In this document: piece by piece, positions 15,623 through 24,611 of the stretch
How positions within the stretch are numbered: the stretch's first letter is position 1
Layout: each line of letters begins with the position of its first letter
Origin: a virus
Reading direction: 5' to 3' (one strand)
DNA: 64,000 nucleotides
IMG/VR virus record: IMGVR_UViG_3300042197_001567
Location: 1-64,000 of that record
Program-made: the position numbers and the translations under genes
The notes under the pieces: generated by a model
Databases searched by the model: none
Seen by the model: the letters and a program-made list of their open reading frames with translations, nothing else
Told to the model about the DNA's origin: nothing

Positions 15623-18427
15623 ATGGCTTTTGTAATTATTGATGACCCTGTTGGTGGGTTATCCTCAACAGTGAGATGTGGATCTAGTAACAACGCAAGA
15701 TCTCCATATTCTACAGTAAGTGGAGGTGCTCTAAACACTTCATCTGGAAAATATTCAACAATATCCGGTGGATATCTAAATACTACAAATAAAGATTATT
15801 CCGTTATCGGAGGTGGTTTATATAATACCACCATAGATGCTTTTAATACAATCGGGGGAGGATCAAGAAACACTTCACAAAAAAATTACTCAACAATTGG
15901 TGGAGGTTTCACAAACACTACTAATGGTTGTTTTACAACAATTGCTGGAGGTAGAAACAATAAATCACAAGCAAATTATTCCACAATAATTGGTGGTTGT
16001 AATAATATTGCAAATGGTATTGGGTCAATCGTATTTGGTTTTGACAATACTGCAAATGGTTATAATTCTGTTGTTTTAGGTGGGTCAAATATTGTGGGTA
16101 ATAACGACAATACAGTGTATGTTCCTTATTTAAATATTTCTTCATTACAAACTGGATCTTCAGTGAATAATCTAGGTATTGATGTGAATGGTAATGTTGT
16201 ATCTGGAGGTTTGCAACCAGATGTTTACATTACTGGAGGTACTATTGATTACAACACAGGTGATTTAACATTAAATAATAACAATTCAACTTCTGTTGTG
16301 ATTTCAGGGTTACAAGACATTTATGCTACAGGTGGTACCTTTACCTTGAACACTCTTACAATAGAAAATAATGATGGATCTTCATTTGATGTGACAGGAT
16401 TTACATCTGGGGGTGGTGGTTATCAACAAGTTACTTTTGATCAATTATATAGTTTGTACACAGGATTAACTTTAACACCAGGTAGTTTTTATTTGATTAC
16501 AGACTTCCAAACTTGTTATGACCAACCTAATTTTGATTCAACAGGATCTCCAATTACAACCGGAAATTATAAAACAGGAAACACAGAATCATTAGTTGTA
16601 TTAGCAACCGCACCTGACAAATTAGCAAGTAATGCATATTCATTAGATCATCCTAATGATAAAATTAAATATGACATAACTTTTATAACAACAGAAGTTA
16701 CTAATTCTCCAGCAAAAGGTAGAATTACAGAAAGGATAGATGAAAAAAATAATAGAGCCGACTATGATTTTAGAAATGTTCAATTTATAAGATATCACGG
16801 ATTTTTTTCTGAAACAATTCTCCCAGGTAAAATAGATATTGATTCTTTCGGTATTGTTACAGGATACGATACAACATTTAATTCAACATTTGTTGTTGGT
16901 GATATTTTTGGAGTGTATTTACCTTTTGCAAGTTCTGATATCGGAGGTTTTAGATATTATGAAATTGTGAGTATAAGTGGAGACACACTTATGGAAGTTA
17001 CCGGAAATAGTATTTATAACTACACAAACACATACTATTCAAGAGGGATCAATTTACCAATTCACATGAATCCTTTTCAATGTAATGTATTAAATCCTAC
17101 TTATACCGGTTTTACAGAATATTATACTTTTAACGACGGTGATAATTATAACACATATTTAGGAAATAATTCAGATTATGATACTTTCCTTTTATCTAAT
17201 AATGTTTTCCAAAATGGAAATTATTATCACAACTATTTTGAAGGTAATGTTGTTGGAAATACATTTAACGATGACATGGATTCAAACACTTGTGGTGCTT
17301 ATTTTGAATATAATATTATAACAAATGATTTTGATGATAATATTGTCGGTTCACATTTTAATCATAATATTATCGACTGTGATATGGATGGAAATATTAT
17401 TTCTGATAATTTTTCATTCAACATGTTGGGTGATAGTGATGGAAATGATTTTGATTACAATATTGTTTCATGGGGATTCAGATATAACTTTTTAACTTTG
17501 GATAATAATGATTTTTCAAGAAATCAGATCGGGCCTAACTTCAATGTTAATATAATCGATAGCTCTTTTGAAAATAACGTGATTGGTAGTGATTTTTACA
17601 ACAATTATATCGTGTATAGTAGTTTTGATACTAACAATATAGGTTATAATTTCAATAATAACAAGATAACTCAAAGTTTTAACAGAAATAATGTTGAGTC
17701 AAACTTTAATTTTAACATCCTTTCAGGAGGAACATTCAACGACAATAAAACTGGAAATGACTTCAATGGTAATATCTTAAGAGATTCAAATTTTTCTAAT
17801 AATACTATTGATGATAATTTTAATACTAATAATATTTATTCTAATTTCCAAAGAAATATAATTGGTTTGGATTCAGGATTAAATAATGTTTATTCCACGG
17901 TTCTGGATAATATGGTAGATTATATGTTCCAAAACAATATTGGTTTATCCTACTCTATAGGATCGACTAATTTCGAGGGTAACCAGTTTAATCAAATTGA
18001 TTCTAATAATTTTTCAGGAAACACATTTAATAATATCGCTGGAAATAACTTTTCAAATAATAACATTCTTGGAGTTTTTTCTTACAATACAATAGGATCA
18101 TATTTTTACAATAATACAATTGGAGATGGATTTGGTTATGGGTTTAGTACAAGTCAAGGAAACAATATCGGGAATTATTTTTATAGCAACACAATTGGTG
18201 AGTATTTTTATAATAACGAAATTGTTGACGGATTCTATTTGAATTCCGTTGTTGACTACTTCCAATTAAATAATGTTAAAACTTCGTTATCAAGTATTGA
18301 TTTTACATTGGCAACACACGTTTATGGAAATTACAATTGTGAAATATTCAAAAGACAAGATTCTAATAATAGACTATCTTATTATGATGGTGCTGACGTT
18401 ATACAAATTGTGAATATTGACGCATAA
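15623..18427 (+). CDS. Giant fibre 1: YadA-head-like repeats plus Asn-rich beta-helix
   Basis: A 934-residue protein. Residues 1-20 (MAFVIIDDPVGGLSSTVRCG) are shared with two other fibres in the window. About 25-170 are repeats of the form YSTI(S/G)GG..N.., like the left-handed head repeats of YadA/Hia trimeric adhesins. A T-G-G-T-x-D repeat segment and a globular segment (about 270-480) follow. Then comes a long array of roughly 9-10-residue repeats built on N-x-I-x-x-(N/D)-F-x-x-N (about 500-905), which should form a beta-solenoid. The C-terminus ends ADVIQIVNIDA. It is likely a receptor-binding or whisker fibre. It lies between terminase and portal, where T4 carries tail genes. Confidence 0.82.
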   Translation: MAFVIIDDPVGGLSSTVRCGSSNNARSPYSTVSGGALNTSSGKYSTISGGYLNTTNKDYSVIGGGLYNTTIDAFNTIGGGSRNTSQKNYSTIGGGFTNTTNGCFTTIAGGRNNKSQANYSTIIGGCNNIANGIGSIVFGFDNTANGYNSVVLGGSNIVGNNDNTVYVPYLNISSLQTGSSVNNLGIDVNGNVVSGGLQPDVYITGGTIDYNTGDLTLNNNNSTSVVISGLQDIYATGGTFTLNTLTIENNDGSSFDVTGFTSGGGGYQQVTFDQLYSLYTGLTLTPGSFYLITDFQTCYDQPNFDSTGSPITTGNYKTGNTESLVVLATAPDKLASNAYSLDHPNDKIKYDITFITTEVTNSPAKGRITERIDEKNNRADYDFRNVQFIRYHGFFSETILPGKIDIDSFGIVTGYDTTFNSTFVVGDIFGVYLPFASSDIGGFRYYEIVSISGDTLMEVTGNSIYNYTNTYYSRGINLPIHMNPFQCNVLNPTYTGFTEYYTFNDGDNYNTYLGNNSDYDTFLLSNNVFQNGNYYHNYFEGNVVGNTFNDDMDSNTCGAYFEYNIITNDFDDNIVGSHFNHNIIDCDMDGNIISDNFSFNMLGDSDGNDFDYNIVSWGFRYNFLTLDNNDFSRNQIGPNFNVNIIDSSFENNVIGSDFYNNYIVYSSFDTNNIGYNFNNNKITQSFNRNNVESNFNFNILSGGTFNDNKTGNDFNGNILRDSNFSNNTIDDNFNTNNIYSNFQRNIIGLDSGLNNVYSTVLDNMVDYMFQNNIGLSYSIGSTNFEGNQFNQIDSNNFSGNTFNNIAGNNFSNNNILGVFSYNTIGSYFYNNTIGDGFGYGFSTSQGNNIGNYFYSNTIGEYFYNNEIVDGFYLNSVVDYFQLNNVKTSLSSIDFTLATHVYGNYNCEIFKRQDSNNRLSYYDGADVIQIVNIDA

Positions 18428-18445
18428 ATAAAGTAAAGCCTGGAG

Positions 18446-18453
18446 TATTTAAT
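18446..18453 (+). promoter_or_regulatory. Variant promoter octamer (TATTTAAT)
   Basis: TATTTAAT followed by a T-rich run lies 28 nt before the portal ATG. The same variant occurs 29 nt before the minus-strand gene starting at 50740. Confidence 0.35.
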
Positions 18454-18481
18454 TTTAGAGTTTTATTGTTAAGTTTTTGAT

Positions 18482-20296
18482 ATGGAAGAAAATAAGAAAT
18501 TAACCGTTTGGCAACGATTGTCCAAAACATTTGGTCCTAATTCGTTGTTAGGTCAAGATGTACCTACATATAGATTTGATAAAAAAGAATTATTAAAAAC
18601 TAGAGATAAAAATCAATACGATAAAGAATTACTTCAGGCTCAACAATCTATGTATTTGTCTAATCAGTGGGCAAAAATAGAAAGTAATTTATATACTCAA
18701 GCAATTTATTACGAACCAACAAGGTTGGCATCATTTTATGATTATGAGTCCATGGAGTTCACACCTGAAATATCAACAGCGTTAGATATCTACGCCGAAG
18801 AGTCCACAACACCAAATGAAGATGGACACGTATTGTCAATTTATTCGGAATCTAAAAGAATAAAGGCCATATTAGCCGACCTTTTTAATAACACACTTGA
18901 TATAAACACCAACTTACAAATGTGGATTCGAAACACTTGTAAGTATGGTGATAACTTTGTTTACATGAAGTTAGATCCAGAAAAAGGTATCATCGGAGCG
19001 GTTCAATTACCAAATATCGAAATCGAAAGACTAGAGAGAGGTATGAAACCAAAAACTCAAAACACTGAAGTCAAAACTGATGAAAAAGGTTTGAAGTTTA
19101 ACTGGAAAGAAAAAAATATGGAATTCAATAGTTGGGAAGTCGCACACTTTAGACTATTAGGTGACGATAGAAAACTTCCTTACGGAACATCAATGTTAGA
19201 AAAAGCTCGTCGTATTTGGAAACAATTAGTATTGGCTGAAGATGCGATGTTAATCTACCGTACATCAAGAGCCCCAGAAAGACGTGTATTTAAGGTATTT
19301 GTTGGTAACATGGACGACAAAGATGTTGAGGCTTATGTTCAAAGAGTTGCCAACAAATTTAAAAGAGATCAAATTGTTGATAATAAGACCGGTAATGTTG
19401 ATTTAAGATTTAATCAAATGGCGGTTGACCAAGATTACTTTATTCCTGTACGAGATGCGGCACAAACAATGCCAATAGAAACATTACCTGGTGGTACAAA
19501 CTTATCTGAAATTGCAGATATCGAATATATCCAAAAGAAACTTGTAACCGCATTGAGAATACCTAAAGCATATTTGGGTTTTGAAGAACCAGTTGGTGAT
19601 GGAAAAAATCTATCATTATTGGATATTCGTTTTGCAAGAACAATCAACAGAATTCAAAAAAATATTTTATCAGAATTAAATAAAATTGCAATTGTACATT
19701 TATTCCTTTTAGGATTCGAAGACGAACTTCAAAACTTTACATTAGGGTTAAATAATCCATCTAAACAAGCAGATCTTCTAATGGTTGATGTTTGGAAAGA
19801 AAAGGTATTATTATATAAAGATCTGGTTTCTGAAATTCCTAATTCAATTGCACCTACTTCAGCAACTTGGGCTAAAAAACATATATTTGGATTCTCTGAT
19901 GAAGATATTAAATTAGATGTACAAAGAATGAGAATGGAACGAGCAGTTGCCGCTGAATTAACAAATACCGCAACAATTATTTCACACACAGGTATGTTTG
20001 ATCAAATAGACAGATTATATAAAACTGTATCTGGAGCGACTGAAGGAGCAGCAGCTGAAGGTGGAGATGAAGGATTACGAGGTTTAGGAGGACCACCATC
20101 ACCACCATCAGGACCACCATCACCACCATCAGGACCACCACCAGGACCAGAACCTGGAGGACCGGCCGGAGGTCTTCCGGAAAACAAAATAAATTTGGAA
20201 AAATTAATTTTAGAATCTGAAGAAGACGACTTTTTTCAACGAAACGGATCTTTAGGTGAAATGGAAAAAGAATTATTGCGAATATTGAAAGATTAA
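18482..20296 (+). CDS. Portal vertex protein (gp20-like)
   Basis: A 604-residue portal. Typical T4-type features include the conserved 'FTPEISTALDIYAEEST' helix, 'NTCKYGDNFVYMKLD', the tunnel-loop region 'WEVAHFRLL...YGTSMLEKARRIWKQL', 'YRTSRAPERRVFKV' and 'DIRFARTINRIQKNI'. It forms the dodecameric ring at the packaging vertex. An added C-terminal Pro/Gly low-complexity tail (GPPSPPSGPPPGPEPGG) precedes a last acidic helix. It is followed by gp67/68-, gp21-, gp22- and gp23-like genes, the T4 order. Confidence 0.93.
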   Translation: MEENKKLTVWQRLSKTFGPNSLLGQDVPTYRFDKKELLKTRDKNQYDKELLQAQQSMYLSNQWAKIESNLYTQAIYYEPTRLASFYDYESMEFTPEISTALDIYAEESTTPNEDGHVLSIYSESKRIKAILADLFNNTLDINTNLQMWIRNTCKYGDNFVYMKLDPEKGIIGAVQLPNIEIERLERGMKPKTQNTEVKTDEKGLKFNWKEKNMEFNSWEVAHFRLLGDDRKLPYGTSMLEKARRIWKQLVLAEDAMLIYRTSRAPERRVFKVFVGNMDDKDVEAYVQRVANKFKRDQIVDNKTGNVDLRFNQMAVDQDYFIPVRDAAQTMPIETLPGGTNLSEIADIEYIQKKLVTALRIPKAYLGFEEPVGDGKNLSLLDIRFARTINRIQKNILSELNKIAIVHLFLLGFEDELQNFTLGLNNPSKQADLLMVDVWKEKVLLYKDLVSEIPNSIAPTSATWAKKHIFGFSDEDIKLDVQRMRMERAVAAELTNTATIISHTGMFDQIDRLYKTVSGATEGAAAEGGDEGLRGLGGPPSPPSGPPSPPSGPPPGPEPGGPAGGLPENKINLEKLILESEEDDFFQRNGSLGEMEKELLRILKD

Positions 20297-20298
20297 TA

Positions 20299-20306
20299 TA
20301 TTTATA
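20299..20306 (+). promoter_or_regulatory. Phage promoter octamer TATTTATA
   Basis: The octamer lies 13 nt before the ATG at 20320. Confidence 0.6.
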
Positions 20307-20319
20307 AAATAAACTAATT

Positions 20320-21036
20320 ATGAAATTCGGTCTTTTAAAAAGTAAAATAGAAAAATATTTAGTTGAATCTTACAAAGGAAAAAATTTTAAAGATTCAATG
20401 TTTGTCTTTGATGAATTAATCTTGAAGAACAAAAATTTGTCCAAACTTTTTTATTTATATGATGAATTATCATCAAACAAGTCATTAAGTGAATCAGTTG
20501 CAAATGAATACATAAATGAATCTATTACCATATTTGAAAACACAATAAATAAAATTTCTAAAAATCAGATTGATGAAATTCAGTTGTGGGTTGGTCATGT
20601 GAAAAGCGAAAACAAATATTCTGACATTGACAATTTATTTTCATCAAATTTACTAACTCTTGAAAATAAATTGCAAAGTAGAAAAGTACTTTTAGAAAAA
20701 TTAAAAAAGTCTTCAACCAAAGAAGATCTTATTGAAAATGTTAGTTTGAATACTTTAGTTGAAGCCGCAAATAAAACGGTAAATAAATATATTAATGGAT
20801 TAAATCCATCAAGTAAAAAAAGACTACTTAAAGTTTTATCGGAAAGTGATTCTAAATTACAAACAAAATATGAAATATTAAAAGAATCAGTTGTTGAGAA
20901 ATTGGAGGATCTAAAATCTAATGAATCAGAAACTGATGTGATTAGTAGAATCGATGAAACAATTCAAAAATTATCAAATGAAGAATACAACAAAATTGCA
21001 TACTTCAAATTGTTTGAATTGAATAAAAATCTTTAA
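20320..21036 (+). CDS. Prohead core / internal protein (gp67/68 position)
   Basis: A 238-residue protein, almost entirely helical and Lys/Glu/Asn/Ser-rich. It starts MKFGLLKSKIEKYLVE-S, a peptide that ends in L-x-E and resembles T4 capsid-targeting sequences cut by the prohead protease. The position between portal and protease equals that of T4 gp67/gp68 core proteins. The 3' end overlaps the antisense bS21 gene by 4 nt. Function is inferred from position and N-terminus only. Confidence 0.6.
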   Translation: MKFGLLKSKIEKYLVESYKGKNFKDSMFVFDELILKNKNLSKLFYLYDELSSNKSLSESVANEYINESITIFENTINKISKNQIDEIQLWVGHVKSENKYSDIDNLFSSNLLTLENKLQSRKVLLEKLKKSSTKEDLIENVSLNTLVEAANKTVNKYINGLNPSSKKRLLKVLSESDSKLQTKYEILKESVVEKLEDLKSNESETDVISRIDETIQKLSNEEYNKIAYFKLFELNKNL

Positions 21037-21221
21037 TTATTATTGTTGAATTTTTTCTGAACGTAGGCGGCCTTTTTATTTTGTTGTCTTTTAACAACAG
21101 ACTTTTTAGTAAATTCTCGTCTATCGTTCAAAATTGAATTTTGTCTGGTTTTGATAACCTTACTTTTTAATTCCTTTATCGCCCTTTCGATATCGTTCTT
21201 TTTTACTTTTACAATTAACAT
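21033..21221 (-). CDS. rpsU: Ribosomal protein bS21
   Basis: A 62-residue basic protein with the bS21 layout: MLIVKVKKND-IERAIKELK, the R-x-x-S-x-L-x-x-R-R-E-F core, 'KKSVVKRQQNKKAAYVQKKF' and an Asn tail. The 'PSVVKRxxxxKAAYxQ' style is that of flavobacterial bS21, with a tyrosine at residue 53. bS21 sits near the anti-Shine-Dalgarno end of 16S rRNA, and in Bacteroidota that end is known to be sequestered with bS21's help. The gene is antisense inside the head operon, so it is expected to be expressed at another time. A -7-like box (TAAATTTG on the minus strand, 21257-21264) lies upstream without a clear -33. Confidence 0.85.
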   Translation of the reverse strand: MLIVKVKKNDIERAIKELKSKVIKTRQNSILNDRREFTKKSVVKRQQNKKAAYVQKKFNNNN

Positions 21222-21238
21222 ATACGTTTAAATGGTTT

Positions 21239-21264
21239 TATATTTGATATATACTTCAAATTTA
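21239..21264. promoter_or_regulatory. Divergent -7-like boxes between bS21 and the 21309 gene
   Basis: TATATTTG (21239-21246, plus) and minus-strand TAAATTTG (21257-21264) both fit TAnnTTTG, but neither has a good TTTG -33 element. These may be weak host-type promoters. Confidence 0.3.
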
Positions 21265-21308
21265 CGTATTTTTTCTAAAAATAAACTAGTTAAGTATGAA
21301 AAAGTTTT

Positions 21309-21776
21309 ATGAAAAAAGGCAAAACCTCAAAAATCAATGGTTTTAGAACTTCAAAAGTATCTTACGGAACCGTTGATTCCAAAGAATTTAAATCACTCTA
21401 TTTAAACATTCAAACCTGGGTAGAACCCAAAAAAGAAGTCGACAACTGGTCAAGACTTGTTTTAAACACAAATCGATCCATCAAACATTCGGTTTACAAT
21501 AATTTAGATAAAGTAATGTTCGATGATAAATTTATTGTGGATATGGATTTAAGAACCAGTGGATTACAACTCAAGAAAAAATCTTTTATGAATCTAGAAA
21601 TAAATTTATTTTTATCACAAGATATAGATTTCAGATCTATAAAATTAAAAAGATCATTAAAAAAATTGACCAAAGATATCTATGATGATGTTTTTATAAA
21701 AAACGAAAACTTCAAATTTTATCTTACCAAAAACGGCAACACCAAAAAAACTATTATAAAAACCGAACTTGTTTAA
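21309..21776 (+). CDS. Hypothetical head-operon protein
   Basis: A 155-residue basic protein with long beta-like stretches (LRTSGLQLKKKSFMNLEINLFL) and no recognised domain. It is positioned between the core-type protein and the protease. An upstream ATG at 21296 opens only a short frame, so 21309 is the start. It could be a small head or chaperone component, but nothing direct supports this. Confidence 0.6.
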   Translation: MKKGKTSKINGFRTSKVSYGTVDSKEFKSLYLNIQTWVEPKKEVDNWSRLVLNTNRSIKHSVYNNLDKVMFDDKFIVDMDLRTSGLQLKKKSFMNLEINLFLSQDIDFRSIKLKRSLKKLTKDIYDDVFIKNENFKFYLTKNGNTKKTIIKTELV

Positions 21777-21784
21777 TATTTATA
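21777..21784 (+). promoter_or_regulatory. Phage promoter octamer TATTTATA
   Basis: The octamer lies 19 nt before the protease ATG and overlaps the 3' end of the preceding gene region. Confidence 0.55.
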
Positions 21785-21803
21785 AAAAAAATAAATAACA
21801 AAC

Positions 21804-22532
21804 ATGAAAATATTAGGACCCAACGAAATTGGAAAAGGTATTCTTGTTGAATACGATGCCGGATATATAAATCCAATGGAAAGAAGAAATCTAGATTTAA
21901 TTAGAGAAAACAAATCTTTTTTGGACTACTCAAAACCTTTTGAATTCTATGCGGTACTTCAAAAATATAATACCCCAAATAGAAACGGTAGAGTATATCC
22001 CGAGAAGATATTAAAAAGAGAAGCCGACAACTATAAAAAAATGATCGACAAAGGTGTTGCGTTGTCAGAGTTAAATCACCCAGAGTCTTCTTTGATTGAT
22101 TTGGATAGGGTTTCACACGCAATTACTGAAGTGTGGTGGGAAGGTCCGGTTCTTCTTGGTAAATTGAGATTACTAACAAGTCCCGGTTTTCACGAAAGAG
22201 GCATTGTTTCAACAAAAGGTGATTTAGCCGCTAACTATCTTCGTCAAGGAGTTACATTAGGTATTTCTTCTCGTGGAGTTGGTTCACTTAAAAAAGTTGG
22301 TGATCAAAACGAAGTCCAAGATGATTTTGAATTAATTTGTTTTGACTTGGTATCATCACCATCCACACCTGGAGCTTACTTATTTGTCAATAAGGATGAT
22401 AGAATGAAATTTGAGGAAAACTTGGATGAAGAAAAAAGTATGAATTTGGAAAGAGCAACTGGTATGAATACAAGTTCTATTGATAAAACAAAAAGTTTAA
22501 TGGATAAATTATCCGCATTTCTTGATAAATAA
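21804..22532 (+). CDS. Prohead serine protease (gp21-like)
   Basis: A 242-residue T4 gp21/herpes-assemblin-type protease. 'YAVLQKYNTPNRNGRVYPEKIL' is typical of the family start, the catalytic His lies in SELNHPESS (near 93) and the catalytic Ser in LGISSRGVG (near 153), followed by 'DLVSSPSTPGAYLF'. The C-terminal 40 residues are a likely self-removed tail. It matures the scaffold, capsid and internal proteins at (I/L)-x-E sites, several of which are visible in this window. The gene order protease, small ORF, scaffold, capsid supports the call. Confidence 0.93.
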   Translation: MKILGPNEIGKGILVEYDAGYINPMERRNLDLIRENKSFLDYSKPFEFYAVLQKYNTPNRNGRVYPEKILKREADNYKKMIDKGVALSELNHPESSLIDLDRVSHAITEVWWEGPVLLGKLRLLTSPGFHERGIVSTKGDLAANYLRQGVTLGISSRGVGSLKKVGDQNEVQDDFELICFDLVSSPSTPGAYLFVNKDDRMKFEENLDEEKSMNLERATGMNTSSIDKTKSLMDKLSAFLDK

Positions 22533-22568
22533 TATTTTTACTATTATACTTTTCTAAAAATTATAATT

Positions 22569-22784
22569 ATGGAACAAGGAGAAAAGTATTTTGTGGCAAA
22601 AATTTCATCAGATTCAGTAGATAACGAAACTGGTCGTGTGAAAAAATTAAAAGAAGAAAAGTTAGTGTTGGGATATAGCCCAACGGATGTTGAAGCAAAA
22701 GTTACAAAGGTTTATGAAAATTACACTATGGATTGGAGAATCACTTCGATCACAGAAAGTAAAATCGATGAAGTAATCGAGTAA
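22569..22784 (+). CDS. Small conserved protein, DUF4494-like
   Basis: A 71-residue protein. 'YFVAKISSDSVDNETGRVKKLKEEKLVLGYSPTDVEAKVTKVYENY...WRITSITESKIDEVIE' resembles the Bacteroidota DUF4494 pattern (a modified polypeptide signal, an EAE-type helix, a final strand and an EI/EVI end). The function of that family is unknown. It sits between protease and scaffold and is followed by a terminator. Similarity is by memory of the pattern and not certain. Confidence 0.55.
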   Translation: MEQGEKYFVAKISSDSVDNETGRVKKLKEEKLVLGYSPTDVEAKVTKVYENYTMDWRITSITESKIDEVIE

Positions 22785-22807
22785 TTATTTAAGTTTATTT
22801 TAATATT

Positions 22808-22836
22808 AAAGGGATGACGAAAGTTGTCCCTTTTTT
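22808..22836 (+). terminator. Terminator with GAAA tetraloop
   Basis: AAAGGGATGAC pairs with GTTGTCCCTTT (two G-U) around a GAAA loop and is followed by six T. Confidence 0.8.
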
Positions 22837-22876
22837 GTTTTATACAAATAAAACTGATTTTTTTCTAAATTCAAAG

Positions 22877-22884
22877 TATTTATA
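22877..22884 (+). promoter_or_regulatory. Phage promoter octamer TATTTATA
   Basis: The octamer lies 24 nt before the scaffold ATG and after a terminator, so scaffold and capsid form a fresh transcription unit. Confidence 0.6.
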
Positions 22885-22908
22885 TTAATAAAAATCCAAA
22901 AAGAATAA

Positions 22909-24540
22909 ATGGAAAGAAACATTAATGAAATTGAAGACGCTCTTTTTCAAGTGAAAAACCTTGAAGAGTCTCTCAAAAAAAATGCACAAGGAATACTTTC
23001 TTCAACTATGAAGGAAGAAATCAGTTCGTTAGTAAAAGAATCTCTTAAAAAAGAGGTTGATGAAGAAGATGTTGAAGACGATACAGATGATGAATCGGAT
23101 GATACTGATAATACAATGGATGACATGGAAGGTTCTACAGAAGATGATGTTATAGATGACATAGATTATGAAGAAGACGATTCAATAACAGAACCACCAG
23201 TGACTCCAGAAGATGGTGATGTCGAAACTATTGATTTGAGAGGCGAAAAAAACATGGATAATGTTATGAGAGTCTGGATGTCAATGGATCCTAACGACGG
23301 AATCATTGTAACAAAAGACGATGAAATGATAAATTTATCAGATAAAAACACAGGAAAGGAATATATGATTTCTTTAAATGAGTCTGAAGATTTTTTTGGA
23401 GATCCAAATGAAGAAGATCCATTTGAAGATGATGAATATGACCCAAATTATGACGAATATGAGTCTTTAGGAATTCCTGATGATATGCCATCATATAAAA
23501 CTAAATGGCATTCAGATGAAGATGAGTTAACCGGTTTCGAAGATAATGAAGATGGTGATTATGATCCATTTGAAGACGTTGATTATTCTCAACTAGAAGA
23601 AATGATGGGTGAACTCGGTAATTCAAAAAAAAGACGCGAGGATGACATTATGTATGAACTTGAGTTAAACGACAAATCTGAATTCATGGAAGATTCCGAT
23701 TCAGATCTTTTTGGGGACGAATACAGTGAATTTATGAAGGATTATGATTCAGATGATGATCTAATGGGAGGTGAAACTCTAGAAGATTATGACCTTGAAG
23801 TAGATCAAAGTATTTTTGAAGCCAAAAAAATGTCAGCAAAACCAAAAGGTGTTACCGGACATGGTCCAAAATTCAAATATGGTAAAACAAATAACTTCGA
23901 AATAAAAAAACAACCAACAGCGTTTGGTAAAGAAGGTGTTAAAGCCAAAGGAACTGGCAAAGCTAAGTTCGAATATGATGAGGATGTAAACATGGATGGA
24001 TACACAGAAAAACCAACCAAAAGAACAGAAAAGCCAACCAAAAGAAAAGAGTTTAAAGAAGCATCAAGAACATTAGGTAATGGTTCTAACTTTAGAAAAG
24101 GTGGTCTTCCAAAACCAAGAGCACATTCTAAAGCTAATACCGCTATCAATGAAGAACTTCAATTAATGAGAGAAAAAAATGAAGAGTACAGAAAAGCTCT
24201 TAATTTGTTCAGAAATAAATTAAATGAAGTTGCAGTATTTAACTCAAACTTGGCTTACGTAACAAGATTGTTCACTGAACATTCAACAACTAAACAAGAA
24301 AAGATTAACATTCTACGTAGATTCGACAATATCGAAACTATTAAAGAATCTAAAAATCTTTACAAAGTTATCAAATCTGAACTTGGTTCAGGACAAAAAT
24401 CTCAACAAACAATTAAAGAATCAGTTCAAAGATCTGTAGAAAGAACACCTAGTACGGGTTCTGCAGTGAATTTGATTGAATCCAAAACTTATGAGAATCC
24501 ACAGTTTTTAAGAATGAAAGATTTGATGAAAAAAATATAA
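22909..24540 (+). CDS. Prohead scaffold protein (gp22-like)
   Basis: A 543-residue protein, extremely acidic in the first 310 residues (long Asp/Glu runs broken by Met, Tyr and Pro) and helical and basic from about 330 on. 'ELQLMREKNEEYRKALNLFRNKLNEVAVFNSNLAYVTRLF' is a coiled-coil segment like the gp22 core, and the end 'NPQFLRMKDLMKKI' resembles a capsid-binding tail. Its position directly upstream of the major capsid protein and after the protease matches T4 gene 22. It is longer than T4 gp22 because of the acidic region. Confidence 0.82.
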   Translation: MERNINEIEDALFQVKNLEESLKKNAQGILSSTMKEEISSLVKESLKKEVDEEDVEDDTDDESDDTDNTMDDMEGSTEDDVIDDIDYEEDDSITEPPVTPEDGDVETIDLRGEKNMDNVMRVWMSMDPNDGIIVTKDDEMINLSDKNTGKEYMISLNESEDFFGDPNEEDPFEDDEYDPNYDEYESLGIPDDMPSYKTKWHSDEDELTGFEDNEDGDYDPFEDVDYSQLEEMMGELGNSKKRREDDIMYELELNDKSEFMEDSDSDLFGDEYSEFMKDYDSDDDLMGGETLEDYDLEVDQSIFEAKKMSAKPKGVTGHGPKFKYGKTNNFEIKKQPTAFGKEGVKAKGTGKAKFEYDEDVNMDGYTEKPTKRTEKPTKRKEFKEASRTLGNGSNFRKGGLPKPRAHSKANTAINEELQLMREKNEEYRKALNLFRNKLNEVAVFNSNLAYVTRLFTEHSTTKQEKINILRRFDNIETIKESKNLYKVIKSELGSGQKSQQTIKESVQRSVERTPSTGSAVNLIESKTYENPQFLRMKDLMKKI

Positions 24541-24566
24541 AAAATAAACTTTTTTAAAAAACCGTA

Positions 24567-24574
24567 TATTTATT
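24567..24574 (+). promoter_or_regulatory. Phage promoter octamer (TATTTATT)
   Basis: TATTTATT lies 37 nt before the capsid ATG, with an A-rich leader typical of strongly expressed Bacteroidota genes. Confidence 0.5.
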
Positions 24575-24611
24575 ATATACATAAAAAATAAAGCTAAAAA
24601 AAATTAAAAAA

